The position numbers were made by a program, and so were the translations under genes. From contig CAJKAR010000022.1 of NCBI GenBank assembly GCA_905197955.1, positions 1 to 64,000 of the forward strand: a DNA stretch of 64,000 nucleotides, written 5' to 3'. The notes beneath the pieces were generated by a model. The model ran no database searches. It was not told the DNA's origin and saw only the letters and a list, made by a program, of their open reading frames with translations. Position 1 is the first letter of the stretch. Each line of letters begins with the position of its first letter. Below are positions 17,213-25,849 of the stretch, in pieces. The DNA comes from an uncultured Lentisphaeria bacterium (GTDB taxonomy: Bacteria; Verrucomicrobiota; Lentisphaeria; Victivallales; UBA1829).

Positions 17213-18322
17213 ATGTCGAAAGTCTACAAAATCGCGACGTTGCCGGGCGACGGAACAGGTCCGGAAGTGGTTGCCCAGGGTGTGAAAGTCCTGAAGGCGG
17301 CGGCTAAAAAATTCGGCTTCGAAATGGAATTCACGGAATTCAACTGGGGCGGCGAAAACTACCTCAAAACAGGAGTGGTGCTCCCGGATGATGCGGCGGA
17401 ACAGCTGAAAAAATTCGACGCGGTTTTCCTCGGCGCCATCGGTTCGCCGAAAGTGGCTCCCGGCATCCTGGAAAAAGGAATTCTTCTGAAACTGAGATTC
17501 GATCTTGACCAGTACATCAACCTCCGCCCTGTGAAACTCTATCCGGGCGTGGAGTGCCCGCTCGTCGGGAAGACTCCGGAAGATATTGACTACGTGGTTG
17601 TCCGCGAAAACTCCGGCGACGTCTACACCGGAATGGGCGGAGTCTCCATGAAGGGCACCCCCAACGAAATCGCGATTCAGGAAATGGTCTACAACCGCGC
17701 TCAGGTCGATCGCTGCCTGAAATTCGCATTCGAACTTGCCATGAAACGTCACTCGAAGGAAAATCCGTGGCGCGGACTCTCCGAAGAGGACAAGGCAAAA
17801 GGCTATACCTCTCAGCTGACCCTCTGCGGAAAAACCAACGTGCTGACCTATGTCTTCAACCTCTGGGAACGCGCATTCCACGAAATGGGCAAGAACTATC
17901 CGCAGGTCAAGCTGAACTACTGCCATGTGGATGCTACCTGCATGTGGATGGTCAAAAATCCGGAATGGTTCGACGTCATCGTCACAACCAACATGTTCGG
18001 CGATATCATCACCGACCTGGCTGCCATGACCTCCGGCGGAATGGGCATCTCCGCGGGCGGAAACCTGAATCCGGAAGGAGTCAGCATGTTTGAACCGATC
18101 GGCGGTTCCGCTCCCAAGTACACCGGCATGAATGTCATCAATCCCTGCGCCGCAATTCTCGCAGGCGCAATGATGCTGAACTATCTCAACGAGCCGGAAG
18201 CGGGAAAAGCAATCGAAAACGCGGTTGCCTACATCACGGAACACAAACTCAAATCCCTCTCCGCTGGAAAAATGGGATATTCCACCAGCGAGGTCGGGGA
18301 TCTGGTTGTCGAAAATCTCTGA
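17213..18322 (+). CDS. leuB: 3-isopropylmalate dehydrogenase-like enzyme
   Basis: A 369-residue protein of the isocitrate/isopropylmalate dehydrogenase superfamily. It begins [19 protein letters not shown] and has [14 protein letters not shown] (substrate-binding Arg), [15 protein letters not shown], the catalytic Tyr/Lys region, [12 protein letters not shown] (metal-binding Asp) and [13 protein letters not shown] (NAD-binding). It oxidises and decarboxylates 3-isopropylmalate in leucine synthesis. The [10 protein letters not shown] and EPIGGSAP variants differ from E. coli LeuB and lean slightly toward tartrate/malate dehydrogenase-type sequences, so the exact substrate is not certain. The ATG at 17213 follows AAGGTTGG. 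The frame open to 17081 lacks a ribosome binding site and was rejected. leuA, leuC and leuD are absent here. Confidence 0.8.
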   Translation: MSKVYKIATLPGDGTGPEVVAQGVKVLKAAAKKFGFEMEFTEFNWGGENYLKTGVVLPDDAAEQLKKFDAVFLGAIGSPKVAPGILEKGILLKLRFDLDQYINLRPVKLYPGVECPLVGKTPEDIDYVVVRENSGDVYTGMGGVSMKGTPNEIAIQEMVYNRAQVDRCLKFAFELAMKRHSKENPWRGLSEEDKAKGYTSQLTLCGKTNVLTYVFNLWERAFHEMGKNYPQVKLNYCHVDATCMWMVKNPEWFDVIVTTNMFGDIITDLAAMTSGGMGISAGGNLNPEGVSMFEPIGGSAPKYTGMNVINPCAAILAGAMMLNYLNEPEAGKAIENAVAYITEHKLKSLSAGKMGYSTSEVGDLVVENL

Positions 18323-18332
18323 TGCACACGCA

Positions 18333-18363
18333 CCTTCGGGAAATCTTCGCGATTTCCCGAAGG
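18333..18363 (+). terminator. stem-loop after leuB
   Basis: A perfect 13-bp stem, CCTTCGGGAAATC pairing with GATTTCCCGAAGG, with loop TTCGC, 10 bp after the leuB stop. The T-run is missing, so termination strength is uncertain. Confidence 0.65.
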
Positions 18364-18424
18364 ACTTGATTAAACCGACTAAATTTGCCAGGCAAGGTTT
18401 GACAGATTCAGTCGCTTCAGTCAA

Positions 18425-18459
18425 GCATCCGGTCCCCTTCCGGGACAATATCCGGATGC
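18425..18459 (+). promoter_or_regulatory. stem-loop in the rnc leader
   Basis: An outer stem GCATCCGG/CCGGATGC encloses an inner stem GTCCC/GGGAC with loop CTTCC and a one-sided AATAT bulge. It ends 51 nt before the rnc ATG. Such a leader hairpin could be a site where RNase III cuts its own message, as known for E. coli rnc. This is an inference. Confidence 0.5.
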
Positions 18460-18510
18460 CGGCGTCCTCTCCCACAGTCTTTTACAACGATTTTTCTCAA
18501 GGAGACCCCC

Positions 18511-19254
18511 ATGACAAGCGATCCGGTAAAGCTCCAGAAAACACTTGGATACACCTTTCAGAATCAGGCTCTTCTGAAAGAGGCTCTGATGCACCGCTCC
18601 TTCGCGACGGAAAACAATATCACCTATGACAATCAACGACTCGAATTTCTCGGAGATGCCGTTCTGCAAATCATTTTGACAGAATATCTCTTCACCCGTT
18701 ATCCCGATTTCCATGAAGGCGACCTGACCAAACTCCGTTCCGCGCTGGCGAATCAGGACACCCTTGCGCTTCTTGCCCGCGATATCGATCTTGGCAGCGC
18801 GCTGATTCTCGGCCGCGGCGAGATCGAATGCGGCGGCTCACTGCGGGATTCCACCCTTTCCGATGCGATGGAAGCGCTGATGGCGGCAATTATGCTGGAT
18901 TCAACACAGGCAAAGGTCAGAGAAATTTTTCTCGGACTGCTTCTGAAGCGTTATCCGAATCCGGCGGATCTGCTTGCGGACCTGAATCCCAAAGGGAATC
19001 TTCAGGAATACACCCAGCAGACTCTCGGCTGTCAGCCGGAATACCGGGTTCTTTCCATTTCAGGCCCCGATCACAATCCCAGTTTTGAGATCGAAGTCCG
19101 AATCAACGGGAAAGCGGTCGCCACCGGCCGGGCAAACAAACGCAAGATTGCAGAAAGCAAAGCGGCCAAAGCCGCTCTGGAACTGATCCGCCTGGGAACA
19201 TTCCCGCATTCCAACACTCGAAAAAATCCAGAAGAGGAGAGCGCGCCAAAATGA
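18511..19254 (+). CDS. rnc: ribonuclease III
   Basis: A 247-residue double-strand RNA endonuclease. The signature NQRLEFLGDAVL is at about residues 41-52, with catalytic Asp and Glu in LSDAMEALMAAI near 115. The C-terminal dsRNA-binding domain runs from about 157 (GNLQEYTQQTLG) to RKIAESKAAKAALELI. It matures rRNA and controls selected mRNAs. AAGGAG precedes the ATG. Its stop overlaps the start of the alcohol dehydrogenase gene by 4 nt. The leader has a strong hairpin that may allow autoregulation. Confidence 0.93.
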   Translation: MTSDPVKLQKTLGYTFQNQALLKEALMHRSFATENNITYDNQRLEFLGDAVLQIILTEYLFTRYPDFHEGDLTKLRSALANQDTLALLARDIDLGSALILGRGEIECGGSLRDSTLSDAMEALMAAIMLDSTQAKVREIFLGLLLKRYPNPADLLADLNPKGNLQEYTQQTLGCQPEYRVLSISGPDHNPSFEIEVRINGKAVATGRANKRKIAESKAAKAALELIRLGTFPHSNTRKNPEEESAPK

Positions 19255-20369
19255 CTATTGCAGCTTATTCGTTTCCCCGTAAAATCAAGTTCGGCTCGGG
19301 AGCCTCGCTGAATCTGGCGGAAGAGCTGCCGCTTGGAGCCAAAGTCCTTGTGGTGGCAGGCACAACGGTTGCGAAATCGCCTTCCGGCAGAAAGGTTCTG
19401 GAAAGCATCGGAAAAGTGACCTGCACCATCTACACAGGAGTTCCGCCGGAGCCGCCGCTGGAAACGGTGGATGAACTGATTGCCATCGGAAGAAAATATA
19501 TGGTGAACACGGTCGTGGCCATCGGCGGCGGAAGCGTGATCGATGCGGCAAAGGCGGCAGCGGCTCTGATCCCCCTCGAAGGACACACTGCGGATTACTT
19601 CTTTGACCGTCTTCATATTCAGCGCAAAGGACTCTTCTTTGCCGCTCTTCCGACAACCGCAGGAACAGGAGCGGAATCCACAAACAACGCCGTTCTGACC
19701 GACACGAAGAGCAAAATCAAGAAATCCCTGCGCCACCCGACGATGATCGCAGATACGGCGATTGTCGATCCCGATCTGACACTGACCTGTCCCCGGGATC
19801 TGACCGCATTCAGCGGACTGGATGCATTTGTGCAGGCCTTTGAATCGTTTACCAGTCCGCGGGCCACAGCCCTGACGAGAGCGCTCTCGACGGAAGCTGT
19901 CCGGAAAATCTTCGATTCGCTCGAAATCGCATGCAAAGAACCGGAAAACATCCGCGCCCGCACGGAAATGGCGGAAGGCTCCATGCTCTCCGGCATGGCA
20001 TTTTCACAGACGGGACTTGGTGCGATTCATGGATTGGCGCATCCGGTCGGCTCTCTGCTCGGAGTGCCGCACGGACTGGCCTGCGCGATTCTGATGCGGG
20101 CGGTTCTGGAATTCAATATGCAGGCCTGCGCGGATCTGTATGCGGATCTTGCCGACCGGACATTCATCGGATCGGACGCACGCAGTTTCATCCGGGCGGC
20201 GGGAGATCTGGCGGAAAAACTGAACGTTCCGGAAAATCTCCGTTCCTTCGCGCTGCACCGAAGCGATTTTGATTTCATTATCAAAAACTGCCGGAGCGCC
20301 AGCATGAAGCAGAATCCTCGCGAAATGACGGATCGCGATGTCGAACAGATCCTGGAAAAAATGCTCTGA
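19251..20369 (+). CDS. iron-type alcohol dehydrogenase family protein
   Basis: A 372-residue protein of the group III (Fe) alcohol dehydrogenase fold. The N-terminal nucleotide-binding half has VVAIGGGSVIDAAKAAA and LPTTAGTGAEST. The C-terminal metal half has GLDAFVQAFESF and GAIHGLAHPVGSLLGVPHG. The usual metal ligands are D-x3-H, H and H. Here the first His is Gln (D-A-F-V-Q), while the later two His remain, so the metal or the activity may differ from E. coli FucO. The substrate is unknown. The ATG overlaps the rnc stop, an unusual partnership for an alcohol dehydrogenase. Confidence 0.83.
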   Translation: MTIAAYSFPRKIKFGSGASLNLAEELPLGAKVLVVAGTTVAKSPSGRKVLESIGKVTCTIYTGVPPEPPLETVDELIAIGRKYMVNTVVAIGGGSVIDAAKAAAALIPLEGHTADYFFDRLHIQRKGLFFAALPTTAGTGAESTNNAVLTDTKSKIKKSLRHPTMIADTAIVDPDLTLTCPRDLTAFSGLDAFVQAFESFTSPRATALTRALSTEAVRKIFDSLEIACKEPENIRARTEMAEGSMLSGMAFSQTGLGAIHGLAHPVGSLLGVPHGLACAILMRAVLEFNMQACADLYADLADRTFIGSDARSFIRAAGDLAEKLNVPENLRSFALHRSDFDFIIKNCRSASMKQNPREMTDRDVEQILEKML

Positions 20370-20380
20370 AAACAAAATGA

Positions 20381-20411
20381 AAAATCCCGGCGGCGATCTC
20401 GCACACCGGGA
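20381..20411 (-). terminator. terminator of the minus-strand hydrolase locus
   Basis: TCCCGG/CCGGGA stem. Read on the minus strand it is followed by a T-rich tract (20369-20384), and it lies 29 bp after the stop of the large hydrolase gene. The loop is long (15 nt), so efficiency is uncertain. Confidence 0.5.
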
Positions 20412-20440
20412 ATCGGCATATGATTCCGGGAAAGGAACGC

Positions 20441-23400
20441 TTATTTTGTCCGGAGGAACTCATAGACAAGAACCGGTTCCTTTCCGGAGGCGTTATCGGC
20501 AAGGAAGGATACTTTCCCGTCCGGAAGGCGTTTCAGCGGAACTTCATACAGACGTTTTCCTCCGTTGGAACAGGCATACAGTCTGCCGGAAGAGGCATTC
20601 AGAGTAACGACAGCTTCCGCACGACGCAGCAGAAGCGGAAGTCGGCCATACTCCTCCAGAAGAGTGCATGTATCATCCCGAAAACGCATCCCGGTATTCC
20701 GGACCTGTGTCAGATGAAGAAGCAGAATGCGTTCACTTTTCTGAAGAGGTTCCGCAGTCAGGGAGGAGGCAAAGAAGAGGCCGGGAACCTTCCGGTTCTG
20801 CACCGTCAGGAAACGGCCTGAACCACGCCCTTGCGCCTGAAGAGAAAAGGCTTCACTGTTCGGAGTTACAACGGAAAAACGGTGCTCCTGTCGATTCAGT
20901 TCAATCTCTCCCGTCAGACTCCGGAAAATGCCTTTCTGAATCTCCGGAGGAAGAAGCCCCCGCTTCACCGCCTCGCCTTCGCTCCGTTCCAAGTCCGCGG
21001 AAAGAGTCATCGACGGAACCCTCTCCGGAAGGTTCTGATACCGGACGCCCGGTAGAAGATAAACCGAACGGGTTCCTTCCGGAAGAGATCCGCCGTTCCA
21101 CAGAACCGATCCGGTCCGCTCGACCAGTCCGAGCCGTTTCGTAAACGGAGGAAAGAGAACCGCTTCCGGATTCTGTTCCAGATAGTCGGGAGGAACCAGA
21201 ATGGTCCGGCAGCCCTCCGTGGCACGCACATCCCGGCGCAGAAACAGCAGAACCCCGATCCGGTCCGCAAGATTTCGAACCGGATCGCTGTAACAGGAAA
21301 ACAGACCAATCGGCGACTCATTCATTCCGCCGTTCCGTCCGCCGCCAATCATCTGGAAATGGCAGAGAGCATCCCAGTCGTTCAAAGCTCCATAGGCACT
21401 CGTTACCAGAGCGCCCTCCATGGCAAACGGAGCGGGATTGCAGTAGTCCCATTCCGTAATCGTGAAAGGTTTACCGAAAATGCGGGATGCAAACATATCT
21501 CCGATAGGGGTCGCCAGCGATTGAACCGTATCATCCGAGGAAAACGCCAGAGGCAGCCGCCACGGAGTCTCCGGAAACGATGGATGCGAGTGATAAAAAT
21601 GATTGTCCACCAGATCATAATCGTTCCGCATGACCGTCAGAGGAACCGAAGAGGCACAGTTCTGGTCGCAAAGCATCGCCCGGACACCAAGCCCCCGCAG
21701 AAATGCCTTCATCTCCGCATGGGTCTTCCGATACGACTCCATAATGAAACGTCTCCACAAACGAATGTCTTTCCCCTCCGAATCCAGGAAACCGTTAGCC
21801 TTCAGCCATCCCGGATAACGCGTCCGGAACAGACGGTTCGCCGGTGAATCCCCATTAAAATCAAACGCAATATTGCCTTCGTTGATCAAATTGATCGAGA
21901 TCAGTGCCGGATCCTCCTTCCAGGCAAGCCCCGTATACGGATTCACATGATTCAGAAAGTTCGCGGCAAACGTTTTCCAGTTCTCCAGCGCGGAAGGAGA
22001 GGCAATGATCAGCTGTTTGAAATCGCCCACCCCGATGCGCTCTCCGGGAAACTCCTTCACCTCCCCTTCCCGCAGAGGACGGCTGATGAAAAGATCCAGT
22101 GTGACATAGATCCCCTGCGCTTTCGCCTCAGCGAAAATGCCATCCATCCGATCCATCTTCACCGGATCAATCTCCGTGGAAACCGCAGAATCCTTCCGGA
22201 TCAGATCTCGTTCAAAGTGGTGAAACCGGAGAAGATTGTAGCCGCGTTCCCGCATGATCCGCGCAAGCTTTCTGGCTAGCGGACGATTGATAAAGTTCCC
22301 TTCATAACAAATATTGGCCCCGTAAAACCGGATCCGCTTCTCCGGAGCTTTCTCAAAGCCGAGATGTCCGCCGATATTACGGATAAAACCATATTTGCCG
22401 GCAGGAGCATCCAGCATTCCCGAAAAATCCAGAACAGATCCGGGCTCCGTTTCAACCGCAGCTCGAATGGGACGCCATTCGGAATCGGCCTTCATTACAA
22501 GCGGAGCGGCATGATACAGCGGAATCGAATCGTCCGACAGCGTCAGGCCGGCAATCAGCCAGACAGAATTTCCTGCGGAAGTAAACGTGATATCACGAAT
22601 GGTTTTATTCTCCGTCCGGATTTTCGACACATACATTCCTATCCCGGCGTTGCCGTTGTTCCCTCTCCAGGCAACAAGAGCATTCTTCCGATTTTTCGGC
22701 TGCCAGAAATTTCCGCAGTCTGTCTGCGTATTCAGAAGAACTTCACTCTCACTTCCATCCTCATAACGAAAACGGATCGTCCCAAGTTTCCTGTCCCGCA
22801 GCGGTTCCCAGCCTTCTGCGTGGAGCAGATACAAATATGCCCCTTTTAAGCCCTCTCCGGATACTGTGATCTCTTTCGGATAAAACGGTGTGCGTGAATG
22901 AAAAAGGCCAAGACACCGTCCTGTCAGCTCAAACGGAATTCCGCAAAAACGCCCCTTTCCTGCCGGAAGCTGACGCATATCGTTACTCCCCTGGTCCGTC
23001 CAGCCGCCTTTGCGATCGCCGGAAACGTCATCTTTCAACCATGAGTTTGCCTCCTTCATCTTCAAAGGAGTCCCAGAATACTCCCGCCATTCCAGAGCCA
23101 GATTCAATTCTGCCGAGGAAATCTTCCCTTTCGATGGCGTGAACAGAATACGGACCGATGCATTTTCTGACCGCCATTGACGATTGTCCTGAAACCAGAT
23201 GCCGAATGTTCCCGAAATCGTCAGACATCCTCCGCTCATTGGAATTTCCACCCGATGAGCACTCTCCGGAAACGAATGAAGCATTTTTCCATTCCATTTT
23301 TCCGGAAACGCAAAATGCCTGCCGTCCACACTCATTCCCGATGTCAGAAGATGCGGAGAAGTCCCTCCCAGGAACAGCTGATTCGTTTCCACCGTCCGGT

Positions 23401-23692
23401 CAGAATCCAGACGGATCTTCCAGTTCCATTTCCGTGGAGAAATCGTCGTCAGAGTTTCCGTAAAACGGAATTTCCCTCCGGGAACACGGAAAACTCCCTC
23501 CCTCCGATTTTCAGACTGAACATGAATTGAAACATTGTGCGATCCGAAGCTCCACTTTGTATCATAAAACCCCAGTGAAAATGTTAGATTTTCCACTTTT
23601 AATGATCCGTTTTTCTGCAGCTCCAGCGGAACAGCATTCGCTGAACAGGCCAGCGAAAAGAACAGGATCAGCCGTATCCAATACCGTTTCAT
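20441..23692 (-). CDS. large secreted GH clan A-like hydrolase
   Basis: A 1083-residue exported protein with a signal peptide of about 20 residues ending CSANA. Residues about 25-420 are beta-rich and probably one or two carbohydrate-binding or sandwich domains. A TIM barrel follows from about residue 430 (GKYGFIRNIGGHLGFE). The GH-A acid/base is likely E605 in SINLINEGN and the nucleophile E747 in TITEWDY, on strands 4 and 7. A beta domain closes the protein. It is paralogous to the protein at 27645, sharing for example NHVNPYTG and AWKEDP. The substrate is unknown. Last gene of a minus-strand regulator-pilin-hydrolase operon; 17 bp separate it from the pilin gene. Confidence 0.82.
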   Translation of the reverse strand: MKRYWIRLILFFSLACSANAVPLELQKNGSLKVENLTFSLGFYDTKWSFGSHNVSIHVQSENRREGVFRVPGGKFRFTETLTTISPRKWNWKIRLDSDRTVETNQLFLGGTSPHLLTSGMSVDGRHFAFPEKWNGKMLHSFPESAHRVEIPMSGGCLTISGTFGIWFQDNRQWRSENASVRILFTPSKGKISSAELNLALEWREYSGTPLKMKEANSWLKDDVSGDRKGGWTDQGSNDMRQLPAGKGRFCGIPFELTGRCLGLFHSRTPFYPKEITVSGEGLKGAYLYLLHAEGWEPLRDRKLGTIRFRYEDGSESEVLLNTQTDCGNFWQPKNRKNALVAWRGNNGNAGIGMYVSKIRTENKTIRDITFTSAGNSVWLIAGLTLSDDSIPLYHAAPLVMKADSEWRPIRAAVETEPGSVLDFSGMLDAPAGKYGFIRNIGGHLGFEKAPEKRIRFYGANICYEGNFINRPLARKLARIMRERGYNLLRFHHFERDLIRKDSAVSTEIDPVKMDRMDGIFAEAKAQGIYVTLDLFISRPLREGEVKEFPGERIGVGDFKQLIIASPSALENWKTFAANFLNHVNPYTGLAWKEDPALISINLINEGNIAFDFNGDSPANRLFRTRYPGWLKANGFLDSEGKDIRLWRRFIMESYRKTHAEMKAFLRGLGVRAMLCDQNCASSVPLTVMRNDYDLVDNHFYHSHPSFPETPWRLPLAFSSDDTVQSLATPIGDMFASRIFGKPFTITEWDYCNPAPFAMEGALVTSAYGALNDWDALCHFQMIGGGRNGGMNESPIGLFSCYSDPVRNLADRIGVLLFLRRDVRATEGCRTILVPPDYLEQNPEAVLFPPFTKRLGLVERTGSVLWNGGSLPEGTRSVYLLPGVRYQNLPERVPSMTLSADLERSEGEAVKRGLLPPEIQKGIFRSLTGEIELNRQEHRFSVVTPNSEAFSLQAQGRGSGRFLTVQNRKVPGLFFASSLTAEPLQKSERILLLHLTQVRNTGMRFRDDTCTLLEEYGRLPLLLRRAEAVVTLNASSGRLYACSNGGKRLYEVPLKRLPDGKVSFLADNASGKEPVLVYEFLRTK

Positions 23693-23709
23693 AATATGTT
23701 AAACGCTCC

Positions 23710-24471
23710 TTATTTTGTAAAAGTTCCATCATTGTGATACCAGAAATTGCTATTCGGAGCTTCACAATAGGAGGGTACCATGCTTTTCCCTACCGTTGCC
23801 CCATTCCCGGTTACATACACAACATTCAAACTAAAGGTTCCCCCATGCCGGAATGCGTTTCCCTTCGCCGTTGATTCAACAGGATATCCGCCACTGCCGA
23901 CTCCATGGTCAATAACAGCGTGCCATTCCGCCATCCGATCCATATCGGTAAACAAAGCTCTGCTGGAGGGCTGATAAATTTTCTCCGCCCGTCTGCCGAA
24001 TGCGCTGAGAGTCCCGACTCCTTTTGCGGATATCGCATTGATGTTAGCTCCAATATAACGCCCTTTTTCCGTATCCTGCGGTCCATTGACCGTATTTGAG
24101 TGCACCTGTGAAGGACAATCAAACGGTCCGAACGGCCGTCCCTTTCTCTTATCCCAGTAACTGTTATCCCCTGAAACACCTCCCGTTTTCAGATAAACCA
24201 TCAGAAGATCATGCCATTTTCTCTCGCCGCTGAAAAGTCCGCTCGGCAGCTGATATCCATCGTTATCCCCGCTGTAGGAAACCGATAACGTATGCAGCTG
24301 ACGCATATTGTTCAAACAGGAAATATCCAGAGCTTTTCTTTTCGCACTATTTAACGCAGGAAGAAGAATAGATGCAAGAATTGCTATGATTGCAATTACA
24401 ACTAATAATTCTATTAATGTAAAAGTGTTATACTTGATCTTTCCCTCATTTCTCGACATTTTCCTTTCCAT
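23710..24471 (-). CDS. prepilin-like protein (DUF1559/H-X9-DG type)
   Basis: A 253-residue protein with the type IV pilin-like N-terminus [20 protein letters not shown] starting at residue 17, with the pilin Glu at position 5 of the mature helix. A globular part with Cys pairs follows. The tail reads [18 protein letters not shown], an altered version of the usual RHGGGANVLFADGH box, with the DG lost. The residue before the Phe is Thr, not Gly. It is predicted to sit in the inner membrane or in a pseudopilus. AGGAGG lies 5 nt before the ATG at 24471. The gene lies between the regulator (27-bp gap) and the large hydrolase. Confidence 0.85.
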   Translation of the reverse strand: MERKMSRNEGKIKYNTFTLIELLVVIAIIAILASILLPALNSAKRKALDISCLNNMRQLHTLSVSYSGDNDGYQLPSGLFSGERKWHDLLMVYLKTGGVSGDNSYWDKRKGRPFGPFDCPSQVHSNTVNGPQDTEKGRYIGANINAISAKGVGTLSAFGRRAEKIYQPSSRALFTDMDRMAEWHAVIDHGVGSGGYPVESTAKGNAFRHGGTFSLNVVYVTGNGATVGKSMVPSYCEAPNSNFWYHNDGTFTK

Positions 24472-24498
24472 TGAAACCTCCTGATTCTTCTGTGTTTA

Positions 24499-25581
24499 TT
24501 AAGATGATTTACGTTGAATAAATTCGCATTTCAATTTTCTGCAAAGCGGATCACTCGACGGATTCCGCACCACTTCCACAAAAAGATCACAGAGAGCTTC
24601 GCCGATTTCATGCATCGGGTAATTCACCGAGGATAGAGACGGCACCGTTTCCAGATCCTGCGGAAGATTATCCGATCCAATCACCGCCACATCTTCCGGA
24701 ATCTGTAATCCGGCTTCCTTCAAAGCGCGCATTGCTCCATAAGCACGAATATCCGTTCCAGCAAAAATGGCATCAAAGGGAATATGCTCCTTCAATAAAT
24801 CCTGTGTTGCGACATATCCGCTTTCCTCATTCAAATCCGAACATTCCCGGATCAGTGCCGGATCGGGCGTCAGATTAAACTCCGCATGGGCATCCCGGAA
24901 TCCTTCTATCCGGGATGTGATATAACCGTCATCCTGAAACTCCATCTCTAACAGCGCGATCCTGCGCCGGCCGGATTTCAGAAGTGAACAGACCGCATCA
25001 CGAACACCGGAGCGCATATCTCCATAGACCGTATTGAAATTTTCAAATGGCGCAAAACTGCGGCATAAAACTATTTTCCCATTTTCCCGCAGACACTCCG
25101 CCCATTGCCGGGTGATACCGAGCTTCCGATGGACATGAAACAGATAACCGGAAACATCAGGATCCAGCAACGGTTCCAACGTTTTCTTCGTCGGAGGAAG
25201 CGAAAGATCCTGAATAAAGATCTCCGGAACGATTCCGAATGTTTGAGCCCGTCGAGAAAAACCTTCCAGAACATACTGGAAATTGAACCAGTTTACAGCG
25301 AAATCCGGTTTATAATACCCCATTGAAAAGGTCAGAATCCGAACCCGCTTCCCTCGCAGGCTGCGTTCCGCAACAAAAGTTCCGAGCCCCTTTTTGCGAA
25401 CAAGAATCCCCCGTTCTGTCAGCGTGGCAAGACTCTTGTTCACCGTATGGACGGCAACCTCCAGCTCTGCCGATAATTCCCGTTCCGATGGAATTTTATC
25501 TCCAGGTTTCAAACAGGAAACAACCTGCTCCAGAATATATTTTTCCACGAGCTCTCCTCGTGTCACTTCTCTGATCCGCAT
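24499..25581 (-). CDS. GntR/LacI-type hybrid regulator
   Basis: A 360-residue protein. Residues 1-75 are a GntR winged helix (KPGDKIPSERELSAELEVAV, then TVNKSLATLTERGILVRKKG). The rest is a LacI/periplasmic-binding-like sensor, with DAIFAGTDIRAYGAMRALKEAG, IPEDVAVIGSDN and SLSSVNYPMHEIGE near the C-terminus. It likely represses or activates its own operon in response to a sugar. It is transcribed from a consensus promoter with a perfect inverted repeat at the start site, which suggests autoregulation. It is head to head with a second GntR/LacI regulator 268 bp away. Confidence 0.88.
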   Translation of the reverse strand: MRIREVTRGELVEKYILEQVVSCLKPGDKIPSERELSAELEVAVHTVNKSLATLTERGILVRKKGLGTFVAERSLRGKRVRILTFSMGYYKPDFAVNWFNFQYVLEGFSRRAQTFGIVPEIFIQDLSLPPTKKTLEPLLDPDVSGYLFHVHRKLGITRQWAECLRENGKIVLCRSFAPFENFNTVYGDMRSGVRDAVCSLLKSGRRRIALLEMEFQDDGYITSRIEGFRDAHAEFNLTPDPALIRECSDLNEESGYVATQDLLKEHIPFDAIFAGTDIRAYGAMRALKEAGLQIPEDVAVIGSDNLPQDLETVPSLSSVNYPMHEIGEALCDLFVEVVRNPSSDPLCRKLKCEFIQRKSS

Positions 25582-25605
25582 CTTAGGCCTTTTTTCTTTA
25601 ATGAA

Positions 25606-25624
25606 TCAGTGACTCACTCACTGA
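25606..25624. promoter_or_regulatory. probable operator, inverted repeat
   Basis: TCAGTGA-CTCAC-TCACTGA, a perfect 7-bp inverted repeat with a 5-nt centre. It sits just downstream of the minus-strand -10, over the expected start of the 24499 regulator message. A homodimeric GntR protein would bind such a site. Confidence 0.65.
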
Positions 25625-25632
25625 CTTTCTTA

Positions 25633-25661
25633 ATTATACTCTATTTTTCCTTTTTTGTCAA
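25633..25661 (-). promoter_or_regulatory. consensus promoter of the minus-strand locus
   Basis: On the minus strand TTGACA (25656-25661), exactly 17 bp, TATAAT (25633-25638). Both boxes are perfect sigma-70 consensus. Confidence 0.8.
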
Positions 25662-25769
25662 CAGGGGATCTCCTGTTTTCTGGAAATTTTTCTTTTCTGT
25701 CTTTTGACAAGGACCTGGTTATTCTTTCTTTCAGCGGTATTTTCCTCTTATAAAAATTGGTCGTGCCTC

Positions 25770-25798
25770 TTGACAAAAATGCAGTTCTGATATATAAT
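25770..25798 (+). promoter_or_regulatory. consensus promoter of the plus-strand locus
   Basis: TTGACA (25770-25775), exactly 17 bp, TATAAT (25793-25798), 51 bp before the ATG of the regulator at 25850. Confidence 0.8.
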
Positions 25799-25813
25799 AT
25801 CTACAACATGCCG

Positions 25814-25835
25814 TTAAATGCCTACTAAATGCCTA
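25814..25835 (+). repeat. tandem 11-bp repeat, probable operator
   Basis: TTAAATGCCTA is followed directly by CTAAATGCCTA (10 of 11 identical). The period of 11 bp is about one helical turn. It lies between the -10 and the ribosome binding site, where a bound regulator would block transcription. Confidence 0.55.
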
Positions 25836-25849
25836 TTTCGGAGAGAAAA

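Noticed and set aside
18393..18425. TTGACA before rnc as a strong promoter
   Set aside because: The -35 is good but the sequence 17 bp on (CAAGCA) is not a credible -10.
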